DNA of 64,000 nt from Delphinapterus leucas (lineage: Eukaryota > Chordata > Mammalia > Artiodactyla > Monodontidae): assembly GCF_002288925.2 (NCBI RefSeq), contig NW_022097993.1:14615692-14679691 (forward strand), given 5' to 3'. This document shows, one piece after another, positions 45,931-56,680 of this stretch (positions are counted from its first letter, which is position 1; each line of letters opens with the position of its first letter). Below the pieces are notes generated by a model. It was given only the letters and a program-made list of their open reading frames with translations, was not told the origin of the DNA and ran no database searches. The translations under genes were made by a program, and so were the position numbers.

Positions 45931-47544
45931 AATGGAAAAATTTATGATATAGACAAGAAACAGTAAGGCAGCTCAGAAATAAGCAACATGTAATTACCTA
46001 CCACCACTAGGAGAGAAGGTCAAAGGAAAGAGCTGTTATAGTCGGATCCCAGAGGCTGCATTTCTTAAGATGAACCTGTAAGACTAGGGGGTCTGATGAA
46101 AGCAGGTGGCATGTGGAAGCTTCAGCCACTGGCCAGAGATGCTGCCCCACATATAGAGGGGCACATATTGCCTTGCGATCTTCCATTGGTTATTCCTATA
46201 GTAAAATCTAGCTGGAAGCCAACTGACAAGGGTACCCGGGAAATATTCCTACTGCAGTCAGCCCCTCTGCAATAAAGAGCAGAGGAATGACAGGAAACTG
46301 TCATAGGGCAAACAAGTCCAGAAATGGCACAGTCCATCTCCATTCCTACTCTGCATACATTTTCCTTTCTTTTTTGTGTGCATAGTTGTCACAGAACTAA
46401 CATTTGAAACTGAATACAGAGTTGTACTTGATGTTTATCATTTCTTTTTTTCACCCCCCTAACATTATTTTAACTCTGTTTTTCATTAGTATCTCAGTTC
46501 ACTGTCTTGTTCCATTTTTAAATCTGATAGTAAAATGTTATTCTTAAGGTACCTGAGTTATTAGTGATTCTGCATTTATTATATTGTTCTAGTGTTCCAG
46601 CCACCTTTATTGCAGAAAATTAACTTACAGAGTGGTATTCCCAGATTGTCTGAGTTCCAGACATTAATTTCCTTGCAAGCATTTTGGAGAAGCAACTAAA
46701 TTTTTTCTTAGTAAATAGCATATATTTCCTGACCAGTAGAGTATAGTGACTTGAGAAGCGTAAAGTATGCTAGAAACAGTATCAACTCTCAAATTAATAA
46801 GAAAAAAAATCACTATTAATCCCTTGAGGGAAACATTCTTGTTTGGAAACTAAGAAGTATGGAACATCAGAGCAAGGTTGCAGAGACAAGAAGCCAAAAC
46901 TCTCCAAGTGGATTATTAGGTGTAGTAGTAAGAGGGATAATATTCACATACGTCTTTGATTTTCTGATATGTATATCCTGGCTTATGATAGAAACAGTAC
47001 CTTAGACTTGTAACTGATTCAAAAAACTAGAAGGACAACTCACCAACTCATTGGATATTGTTTACCATTTGGCACTGTAACTGATTCAGTTAGCCAATCA
47101 AATTCTGTTAAGCAAGCTTCTTCTGTATCATGATGTATCAATATGTTGTAGGATGATCTGATTACCCACCTGCTCAATACCTAGATTGCCAAGGGCAGAA
47201 GCCAACAGTAACCTAAACACTCAACATTGTTCAGAAAAGAAAAGAAAAAAAAAAAAAACCCAGCCAGCTCCCTGGTGGCAGGTTAATTATAGTGCATCCT
47301 TCTATCACTGAAAGTTAGTGACCTGCCATCACTGGAAGAGATGTCACTTGAGGTAGAAAGGTAGGAAAAGAGATACATTGGCTTGTATAGTCCAGCTTTC
47401 CAATCACTTGCTAAAACCTCGCCTTGGTAAAACTCAGTTGGAAACAATGTGCCACATACAGAAGGCATCCTTAATTTGATATGAAACAAACTTCACAGAT
47501 ATTATTCAATTCTTTTCGTGGTCCAGAGAAATGTCCTTCTCTCT
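45931..47544. other. unannotated sequence, GC-balanced in its first 400 bp
   Basis: The 46060-46345 part looks like an old repeat or LTR-related sequence, for example 'agctggaagccaactgacaa', but I cannot name it. The remainder is AT-rich. A poly(A) run lies at 47245-47259. Confidence 0.35.
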
Positions 47545-49740
47545 TTTATTTTCACTTAAAATAATAACAGTCTTATTGAGATGCAATGCACACATCATAA
47601 AATTCACCTTTTTAAAGTCTAAAATTCAGTGTTTTTCAGTGTGCTTTTCAAATTGGGTGATTATCACCGCTATGTAATTCTAGAACATTTCATCATCCTT
47701 TAAAGAAACTTTGCAACCATTAGAAGTCATCCCCCCATTTTCCTTCTCCTAACCCCATGTAACTACTGACCCTATGAGTTTTTCTATTCTAGACATTTCA
47801 TAAAATGAATTCATAGAACATATATGTAGATTTTTGCGAAATATTTATTTCATTTAGCATAATGTGTTCATGTTTCACTCATACTGTAGGCACTTGGGTT
47901 GTTCTATGTTTTTGTTATCATTAATAATGCTATGAAAATTAATATACAAGTTTTTGTGAGAAAATACATTTTAATTTCTCTTAGGTTTATATACATAAAA
48001 GTAGAATTGATGGGTCATATGGTATCTTAGTCCTTTTGGGATGCTATAACAAAATATCACAGTCTGGGTAGCTTAAAAACAACAGACATTTATTTCTAAT
48101 GGTTCTGGAGGCTGAGAAGTTAAAGATCATGGTGCCAGCATGACCAAGTTCTGACGAGGGCCGTCTTCTGGGTTGCAGGTAGCTGGCTTATCTTGGGTAT
48201 CACATAATGGAAAGGGTTTAGGGACCTCTCTGGAGCCTCTTTTTAAAAGGTACTGATACACTGAGGAAGGCTCTGCCCTCATAATCTAATCATTTCTCAA
48301 AGGCCTCAACTCCTTGGTCATTAGGTTTCTAATATATGAATCTGGTGGGAACACAAATATTCAGAGTATAGCCTATGGTAACTCATTTAATATTTTGAGG
48401 AACTGCCAAATTGTTTTCCAAAGCATTTGCACCAGTTTACAATCCCACCAGTAATAAATGAAGATGCCAATTTCTCCACATCCTCTCTAACAGTATCTGC
48501 TTTTTTGTTTGCTTGTTTGGTTGTTTCTGTGCTTTCTGTTGTGTTTCTATTTTTGCTTTTATATATATTTATGTTTATTTTTATTTTTGCCAACCTAGTG
48601 AGGGTAAAGTAGTTCTAAATGTGCTTTTGACTTCCATTTCCCAAATGACTAATGAAGCTGAGTATATTTTTATGTCCTTTTTGGATGTTTGTATACCTTA
48701 TTCAGAAAAATGTCTATTCAAATTCAATTTATTAAAATTTAAAAATTGAACAGTCACTTTTTGTTATGTTGCAAGGGGTCTTTACATATGTTGGATGTAG
48801 TTCACTTCTAAGATATATGGCTTACAAACATTTCCTCTCATACTGTATGTTATTTCACTTCCTCATGATGTACAATGAAGCACAAGTTTCTAATTTTTAT
48901 GAAGTCCAATTTATCTGTTTTTCTTTTGTTACTTGTTGTTTTGCTGCCCTATATAAGAAGTCACTGACTAACACAAGATCATGAAGATCTACTTCTTAGT
49001 TTTCTTCTAAGAGTTTTATACTTTTTGCTCTTACAGTAAGTTTATGGCTCATTTTTGAGCTGGTTTTTCTAAATAGACTGCTTTTTTGTTTGATGTTTTT
49101 GTTTTCTTTTTTTGTTTCTTTGCATTTGGATATCTTGTTGCACCATTTGGTGAAAAGACTACCCTTTCCTCATTAAATTTTCTTTGTCTTTTATCAAAAA
49201 TTAATTAATAATAAAATGAAGTTTTAGTTCTAAACTATCAACCATATTCTCTTGATTTCTATGTCTATCCTTGTGTCATGACCACACTATCTTGATTATT
49301 GTAGCTTTGTGGTTTGTTTTAAAATCAGCAAATGTGAGTTCTCCAAAGTTATTCTCCTCTTTAATAGTTTTGGGTGTGCTGGATTCCTTGCATTTATATG
49401 TCTTTTAGGATCAGTTTGTCAAATTAGACAAGGTGGGATTTTAATAGGTATTGCATTGAATCTGAAGATCATTTTGAAAAGTGTTGCCAATGCCATCTTA
49501 ACAAAGTTAAGTCTTCCTAGAAATATTTTTCCATTTATTTGGGGCTTCTACAATGTTTTGTAGCTTTCAGTGCACAAACTATTTTATTTTTTTAATGCTG
49601 TTTTAATGGATTCGTTTTCTTAATTTTATTTTCAGATTTTTAATTGCTAGCATATAGAAATGCAGTTGATTTTGTGTATATTGAATCTTGGATCCTACCA
49701 CCTGGCTTAGTCTCTTTATTAGTTTTGTGAGTTGTATATA
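47545..49740 (-). mobile_element. old L1 (ORF2 C-terminal half plus 3'UTR), interrupted by an MLT1 LTR
   Basis: The minus-strand L1 begins at its 3'UTR at about 47545 (complement of 'cttattgagatgcaatgcac', an older L1 3'UTR type) and runs through the ORF2 C-terminal region. Typical blocks are 'ttgaggaactgccaaattgt' then 'tttccaaagc', 'atttctccacatcctctcta', 'atgaagtccaatttatctgt' and 'attgcattgaatctgaagat'. It ends inside the RT region at about 49740. An MLT1 LTR splits it at 48023-48373. Confidence 0.87.
48018..48378 (-). mobile_element. MLT1-type solo LTR with a perfect 5-bp target-site duplication, inside an L1
   Basis: The LTR (48023-48373) follows the reverse complement of the MLT1 consensus: 'cttagtccttttgggatgct' and 'ataacaaaatatcacagtct', 'gttctggaggctgagaagtt', 'cataatctaatcatttctca' and 'aaggcctcaa'. 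Both flanks read 'tatgg' (48018-48022 and 48374-48378), the 5-bp duplication expected for this family. The L1 text resumes on the far side without loss, so this is a simple insertion reduced to a solo LTR. Confidence 0.92.
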
Positions 49741-49769
49741 TGCTCTATACTAATATAAATTTATATTTA

Positions 49770-50530
49770 TAATATAAATTTCCCTCTGAGCACTCCTTTT
49801 GTCACATCTTATAAATTGGTTTGTTGTGTGTACATTTTCATTCATCTCAAAGTATTCTCTATTCTCTACTGTAGTTTTTCTTTGACCTATTGGTTACTGA
49901 AGAGTGTTTTGTTTAATTTTCATAAATATCCTTCCCTTCTATATTTTGAATTTCATTCCATTGTGGTCAGAGAAACAATTTATTTGATTTCAATACTTTA
50001 AATGTACTGTGACTTTTCTTTTTTAAGAATTAAGATATAGCCTCCTTTGGAAAATGCTCCATGTACACCAGAGAAAAAAATATATTCTGCAGTTACTGGA
50101 TAACAGTGAAGCATTTTACAGATGTCTGTTAAGTCTCATCGGTTTATACTGTTGTTCATGCCTTATCTTTCCATGCTGGTCTTCTCTCTAGTTGTTCTGT
50201 ACATTTTGACAGTGGAATATTTAAGTCTGCAACTATTATTGTCAACTTGTCCATTTCTCCCTTCAACTGTGTCAATTTTACTTCAAGTATTCAGGACTTC
50301 TGTATTTAGGTGTATATAATTGAATGCCTTCCTGATGGATTTACACTTTTATCATTACAAAATGCCTATCTTGTCTCTAATAACAATTTTGTCTTAAAGT
50401 TTATCTTATCTGGTACTATTATAGTGACTCAAGCTCTCTTTTGTTTCCTATTTCCCTACTATATTATTTTATATCCTTTAACTTTGACTTAATGTATGTC
50501 TTTCAAGGAGTAACTTTGAATTTATCCTAC
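49770..50530 (-). mobile_element. old L1 ORF2 endonuclease region
   Basis: On the minus strand this covers endonuclease-domain sequence. Read on the + strand it carries 'ttcattcatctcaaagtatt', 'catttctcccttcaactgtg' and 'atagtgactcaagctctctt', all L1 EN complements. It follows the RT-containing L1 at 47545-49740 in the right order and strand but without the intervening RT N-terminal and linker part. It is therefore probably the same insertion with an internal deletion near 49740-49770. Confidence 0.75.
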
Positions 50531-50828
50531 TTCATTAAATAACAAAGTTCTTTGAGATCCTCAGATTTGTAGATTAATGTTTTTCATAAGATTTGGAAAG
50601 TTTTCAGCTATTGTGTCTCAAGTATTCTTTTTTATCTGTTTATTTTTCTGGAAAAAGAGCTGGGGAAATGGAGATAGGAATAAGTCTACGTAAAACCACA
50701 AAGCTCTCTGTTCTTACAGAGATTCAGCCATCTTGGTTTATTCCTTCTATCTGCTTAAGTAACTTCAATTCATTTTAAGCTGTTTTTCCATGCTGTCCAA
50801 TATTTGTGTAATAAAAAATAAGGAAACA
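50531..50828. other. possible continuation of the old L1 toward its 5' end
   Basis: The stretch 'ggaaagttttcagctattgt' resembles an old L1/HAL1-type 5' segment, but I cannot fix the family. Confidence 0.35.
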
Positions 50829-50990
50829 GGGACTTCCCTGGTGGTTCAGTTGTTAAGACTCCATGCTCCCAAAGAAGCGGGCCCAGGTTTGATCCGTGGT
50901 TGGGGAACTATATCCCACATGCCCACATGCTGCCACTTAAGACATGGAGCAGCCAAATAAATAAATAAATAAACACTAAAAAACAAAAAA
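50829..50990 (+). mobile_element. CHR-type SINE, very short form
   Basis: The head 'gggacttccctggtggttca' is at about 50830, then a 'gatccgtggttggggaacta' block, and an (AAAT)n tail at 50956-50972. It lacks the long CHR body and so belongs to a different subfamily from the 300-370 bp copies. No clear duplication is visible. Confidence 0.88.
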
Positions 50991-51205
50991 TTAAAGAAAG
51001 GTAAAATTTTTTTTTTCCAAAAGAGGATAAGTTAGAAAAAAAGTAACATCCAAAGATATATAGACTTATACGGAAATAATGTTTTTTTATCCATTTACAT
51101 AAAATGTGTTTTTTTTAAATCAGAGATTATATTAATTTATAAAAAATAAATTTAAGTTTTTCTTTATATAAAAATTACAAGTATGGAAAAATTATACTTC
51201 CTATT

Positions 51206-51530
51206 TTTGTTTAATTTTTAACATTTATGGGAGTATAATTGCTTTACATTGTTGTGTTAGTTGCTGCTGTATAGCAAACTGAATCAGCTATGTGTATACA
51301 TATATCCTCATATCCACTCCCTCCTGTGTTTCCCTCCCACCTTCCCTATCCCACCCCTCTAGGTGGTCACAAAGCACTGAGCTGATCTCCCTGTGATATG
51401 TGGCTGCTTCCCACTAGCTTTCTGTTTTACATTTGGTAATGTGTATATGTCAATGCCACTCTCTCACTTTGTCCCAGCTTACACTTCTCCCTCCCTGTGT
51501 CCTCAAGTCCATTCTCTACGTCTGCATCTC
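51206..51530 (-). mobile_element. 5'-truncated L1 (3'UTR only)
   Basis: The minus-strand 3'UTR starts at 'aacatttatgggagtataat' (about 51219) and includes 'cccacctctaggtggtcaca'-like and 'tccctgtgatatgtggctgc' blocks seen in the copy at 3397. It is truncated at about 51530, before the ORF2 stop would be reached. A T run of 13 follows at 51538-51550. Confidence 0.9.
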
Positions 51531-51550
51531 AAAGCTTTTTTTTTTTTTTA

Positions 51551-52375
51551 GTTAGCTTTTGATAGCAAACAATATTAAACAACAACAAACAGCAGCATTT
51601 GTTAATATACCAAATCTCTTTCACATAGAGAGATCTTCATGTTTATTGTCTTAGTTTTTATATATTGAAATATCTTCTTTGCCTATTTTCTAATCAAGCT
51701 GTATGAATCATTAATTAGGTTTTAAAAACATGATACACACACATACAATTCTCAATTGGCATATATTTAGTATTATTTTGCTTATGTCACATAAGTCTTT
51801 ATTGCTTCATACTGTTTTCTTCTAATTTGTGTAAGCCAGGAATTGAATGAAAATTAATTTTAAATTTCAAAACAGTCCATCCCCCTAACCAAATGCCTAA
51901 GAAACAGAGAAGAATATTTAAAACAAAGTGCTATTTTACAACCCTACAAATCACTATAAATAAAATGACAGTAATATGGTGATATTAATATTTGGACCAG
52001 ATGTTGACTTTAATCAAATAGATAGTTAAATTAATTTTGAAATATTATTTTGCAAAAGATTTTCAGGCAAACTTCTCTGCCTTTTTATTATTGTTAATCA
52101 AAATGCTTTTTTTCTTCCCAATATTTTATATAATTTTCAGTGAAATAAATTATTCTCTGTCACATTTGCTGCACTTCCTATAGAATTATAGTTATATAGA
52201 ATATTCACAACATTAAAAAACATCAGCAATTATTACACATAGCTGTCAACTTGTATTTTGACTTCTTATGTTATAACTATAATTAATTTATAAATCTAGT
52301 TTCATGTCTTAAGAAAGAACTAATGTCTTTCAAATAGTTATTCTTAAATATAAACTTACAAACAAGATGTTGGAG
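51551..52375. other. unannotated sequence
   Basis: AT-rich DNA. Nothing is recognised. Confidence 0.4.
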
Positions 52376-53461
52376 TCAGGGTTCTCCAGAGAACCAGAAC
52401 TAACAGGGTAAGTGTCCCTCTCTGCCCTCCTTCTCTCTCATCTCTATTTCTTATCTGTCTATCACCTACCTATCTATCTGTCCATCTAACTATCTATCCA
52501 TCCATCATCTATCCATCTTTCTATCATCTATCTATCTATCTAACTATCATCTATCTATCTATCTACCTATCTATCATTTATCTAGTTATCTAGCTATCAA
52601 TCCATCTATCCATCAGTCTATCATCTATCTGTCCATCTATCATCTATCTATCCATCTATCTCTCTGTCATCTATCTACCTATCATTTATCTATCTATCAT
52701 CTATCTATCTATCTATCCATCATTTATCTATCTATCTATCTATCATCTATCTAGCTAGCTATCAATTCATCTATCATGCATCTATCTATCCATCTCTCTA
52801 TATGTCATCTATCTATCTACCTATCATTTATCTATCTATCTATCTATCATCTATCCAGTTAGTTAGCTATCAATCCATCTATCCATCTATCATCTATCTA
52901 TCCATCTATCTCTCTATCTGTCATCTATCTATCATCTACCTATTATTTATCTATCTATCATCTATCTATCTATCGATCTATCTATCTACCTATCCATCCA
53001 TCAACTATTATCTATCTATCCATCTATTTATCTATCATCTCTCTATCTATCTATCATCTCTCTATCTATCATCTATCTATCTATCTATCACCTATCTATC
53101 TAGAGAAATTTATTGCAAGGGATTGACTCATGTAATTGTGCAGACTGGCAAATCCAAAATCTGCAAGGTAAGTCAACAGACTGGAAACTAAGGAAAGAGC
53201 TGATGGTACAGCTCAAGTTTGAAGGCAGTTGCTGGCAGAATTCCCTCTTCTTTGGAAGAGTTTATTCTTTTTCTTTAGGCTTTAAACTAAATAGATGAGA
53301 CATGCCCATATTAAGTTCGATGATCTGCATTACTCAAAATCTATTGATTCAAATGTTAATATCATCAAATAAAATAGCTTCAGAACAAAGTCCAGAGATG
53401 TTTGTCCAAATATCTGGGTTCTATTGCCTGGCTAAGTTGACAGATAAAATTAACCATCACA
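52376..53461 (+). repeat. old interspersed repeat with an internal (TATC)n expansion
   Basis: The left flank 'agggttctccagagaaccag' (52378-52397) and the right part resemble the two ends of one known mammalian interspersed repeat. The right part runs from 'gagaaatttattgcaagg' at 53103 through 'ggcaaatccaaaatctgcaa' to 'agttgacagataaaattaac' at 53435-53454. I cannot name the family with confidence. Between them lies the tetranucleotide array. The element probably held a short TA-rich tract that expanded. Confidence 0.7.
52440..53100. repeat. (TATC)n tetranucleotide microsatellite, about 650 bp
   Basis: Interrupted TCTA/ATCT units fill the interval, with scattered TCCA, TCTG and CTAG variants. 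On the minus strand it reads as GATA. The variants suggest an old array with several higher-order duplications (for example 'catctatctatctacctatc' recurs). The 129-codon + frame here is a translation artefact. Confidence 0.97.
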
Positions 53462-53841
53462 TAGGGCCAAAAAAAATTGTTTTAGACTCTATAAGTACTT
53501 TTATTTCTCTGGATTATTTTACAAATTCTTCCTTCTAAATGGTTTGATCCCTCTTTATTATTGTCCTTCTCATGTCTAGTCTCCTCTGAAGAAACAGAAT
53601 AAAAGCACTGAGTGGTCCTTTGAAATCTAGCCTCCCACTGAAACTCAATGCTCAGTTTCATTATCTATGAAGAGAGTTTAAAAAAAGAAAAAAGAAAAGA
53701 AAAGAAAGAAAGAAAAAAACCTGTGATCTCTACAAGAAAACTTTTCCAGATCACAAATCATTCTTCATCACGTACCAATTGCCTTCTGTTAAAAATCATA
53801 TAAACTGATGTATATTATTGCTGGGAATTTTTTTATATCTT
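53462..53841. other. unannotated sequence with an A/G tract
   Basis: An AAAAG/AAAG-rich tract runs 53681-53718. Nothing else is recognised. Confidence 0.4.
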
Positions 53842-54150
53842 CATCATTCATTCATTAAGTAATTTTACTGACCATGTAACAAGTGTCAAGTTTGGGAAAA
53901 TAGAGATGAATAAGACAAGTTTTATTCCCTCCAGGAGCTGACAATCAAATGAGGGATAGAGGAAAATGCAAACGCTATAATACAACATGCTACTGCAGTG
54001 TAAGAATATTTGAAGAACATAGAAAAGGAGCGTATAAGACAGCGTTAAGGTGTCCATAAAGGCATTACTTCCATAAGGAGAGGCTAAAGGAATGGTTAGA
54101 GATATTCAAAGAGTAAGGCATCACACAGTCCTAGAGACTGGATTTTCAAG
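53842..54150. mobile_element. L2 (LINE2)-like remnant
   Basis: The stretch 'ttcattcattaagtaatttt', then 'gatgaataagacaagtttta', then 'ttccctccaggagctgacaa' matches an L2-type motif ('agatgaataagacacggtccctgccctcaaggagcttaca'). It is diverged and its orientation is not certain. Confidence 0.5.
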
Positions 54151-55085
54151 AGGAAATATAGATCTACTGGTATTAATACAGGAAAGTGATCCATTTAAAT
54201 GATGGCGTAGAAACTGGTTTTCAAGTTTGGTACATAGTAGAGCCATTTTATGGGATAACTGAAAAAGGCTGGTGTCATAATGAATTTTACAGAGAAATAC
54301 TTGAAATATATAGTGAATACCAGTCATGAAAAATATTCCTTTGAACACAATGGATGAAATGGTGATCATAGAAGTCATATATTGGACTAGGTTAGCTTTT
54401 CATTTAGAAAATAGCTTGTGGGCCTTTGATGACTTAGAGCATTCAATCAAAACAAATAAAGGAGCTTTGTCAGGTTCAGAAGAAAAACAATGATTAAAAA
54501 TTTTACTGTTCTGTGATTCCAGAATTTGTAACATTATTTTTATAACTTCGCAGGTATCTCACTGTGATCTTAATATTTAACTATCATTGGCTGCTCATAT
54601 GACACAAGGATTTCATACACTTCTATCCCAGTCTAAATTTAGCTAATGTTTAGTTAAGTGGGTGCAGTTCATTTTGACAAAAGTATTTTCACAAATTTTA
54701 CATTAACAAGTTAACAACAATCAAAAACTTTACAGTTTTTGATGTCATTATTTTACTGTTATATTCTTAATAGACACAATTTATCTGGAATAAAGGAGAT
54801 TCATTGAAAACAAAGTATCAAAATTATACATATTGCAATGGACGTGTAATATCCATTTATTTGCCATTTATTTTAAAATAATTATTAAGCTACTATCTGG
54901 TTCTTTTTCTAGTAATAGTAAAATGGAATCTAATAAGATGATAAAAGGAGATTTTAGTTGTACTAAAAACATCTGCTATAGTGAGGATTCATACAAGCAA
55001 CCAAAATTAAAGAGTATTTTAAAAGCCTGGACTTTATTAATTTTGTTAGATTGGTGATTATTGTGCACCTAATTCTCACTGCATT
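54151..55085. other. unannotated sequence
   Basis: Nothing is recognised. Confidence 0.4.
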
Positions 55086-56680
55086 GTATATTTTTTAATT
55101 GGGGTCAAATATACATACAGTGAAATGAACACGTCTTAGGTGTACTATTTGTTTAGTTTTGATGTTTGTATGCACCTATGTAACCAGTACCCCAATAGAC
55201 ATATTAAACATCTTCATCATCCCAGAAAATTTCCTTCTGACCCTTTCTGTCATTCTTTGTCTCTAGTAAAAAACCAGTGCTCTGACTTATACCACTATAA
55301 GTTTGTTTCACTTGGTTTGATTTTCATAAAAACAGAATAATTCATATAAATGAAATAACCATATTGTTCCTGACTTTTTTGCAAACTCAATATAATATTT
55401 TTGAGATTCATCTCCATTGTTGTGAAGTTCGGTAGTGAACTTTTTGTATTTTGTTGAGTAGTATTCCATTGATTGTACAGACCAAATTTGTTTGTCAGTT
55501 ATGCTGTTGAGGGACAAAATTGCTTGTCAGTTATCCAGTTGGGGTGTTTGGTGTTTGGTCTGTTATAAAACTGATATAATATTCTTGTTATATATTTTTT
55601 GAAAATAATTTTCATATCTTCTATGTAAGTATTTAGGAATGGAACTGAGTAAAAAGATACATGTGTATTTAATTGTTTAAAGCTGTCTAATAATTTTCCA
55701 AGATGTTGTATAATTTCACAGCCCTCTGGCAAACAATAAAAGTTCCAGTAGTTCTGCATTCTCACTAACATTTGATTTGCCAATGATTTTACTATTAGCC
55801 ATTTAGTTTATTGCCAAATTTACTTTGACAAATAATTTCCCAGACAACAAATGCTATTGAACAATATTCATTTTTCAAATGATGCCTACAAAGTTACATA
55901 AAATTTTAATTTTTATGAAGCCTAAATATCATTTTTTCTCTTATGGATGGTGCTTTTTTCTTCTTGTCTAGAAAACTTTGCTTACTTCAATGCTGTGAAT
56001 ATATTATCTTATGTTTCTTTAATATGTTGAGCTAATTCTTGTATTTGATATAAATGTTGAAGTTCCCTTTTTCCATATTTATCCAGTAATTTCCACACTA
56101 TCTGTTGAAAATACTTTCCCTTCCCTATTAAATTGTCTTGGTGCCTCTGTGGAAAATTAGTTCATGCTATATGTGTAAGTCTACTTCTGGACTCTATATT
56201 CTGTTTCATACCTTATTTTTTTGTTTTTCTAGCAGTCTGCAGTGTTCTGAATTACTGTACCTTTATAGTAGGCTTCAAAATCACGTAATAGTAATGTACT
56301 TCCTCCAACTTTCTTCTTTTTTAAGAGATAGGAATACATATATATTTTAATTTTGACTGTTCTATTACTTTGCATTTATATATTAGTTTTACAATAAACT
56401 GAATAAATTACCCACACATTTCCACCTCCAAAAGTCTGTTATAGATTTTGATTTTGATTACACTTAAGTCTATAGATTAGGTAAGAATTTATGTCTTCCC
56501 AAAGACTGTAATATTAACTCTTCCAATCCATCCTTATGGAATATATATACATATACATACATTTATTTAAGAATTTCTTCTGACATTTTTACAGTTTTCA
56601 GTTTAGCAATCTTGCACATTTTCTATTATTCATAAGTTTTTAATGTTTTAAAACTGTATTATGCTATTTTATCTATTAGG
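55086..56680 (-). mobile_element. very old L1 (ORF2 C-terminal part and 3'UTR)
   Basis: The minus-strand L1 starts at its 3'UTR at about 55090 (complement of 'ggggtcaaatatacatacag', an old L1 3'UTR form). It includes 'gagtagtattccattgattg' and 'aataattttccaagatgttg', 'agttccagtagttctgcatt', and 'aaactttgcttacttcaatg' blocks, all diverged from L1 ORF2. It continues to an RT-region trace near 56680. Frames through it are broken. Confidence 0.78.

Noticed and set aside
52440..53100. Regularly repeating units that might suggest a CRISPR array
   Set aside because: Units are 4 bp with no spacers, and the genome is mammalian. It is a microsatellite.
52802..53191. 129-codon + strand open frame rich in Tyr, Ser, Ile and Leu
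   Set aside because: It is a translation of the TATC microsatellite plus flanking repeat sequence.
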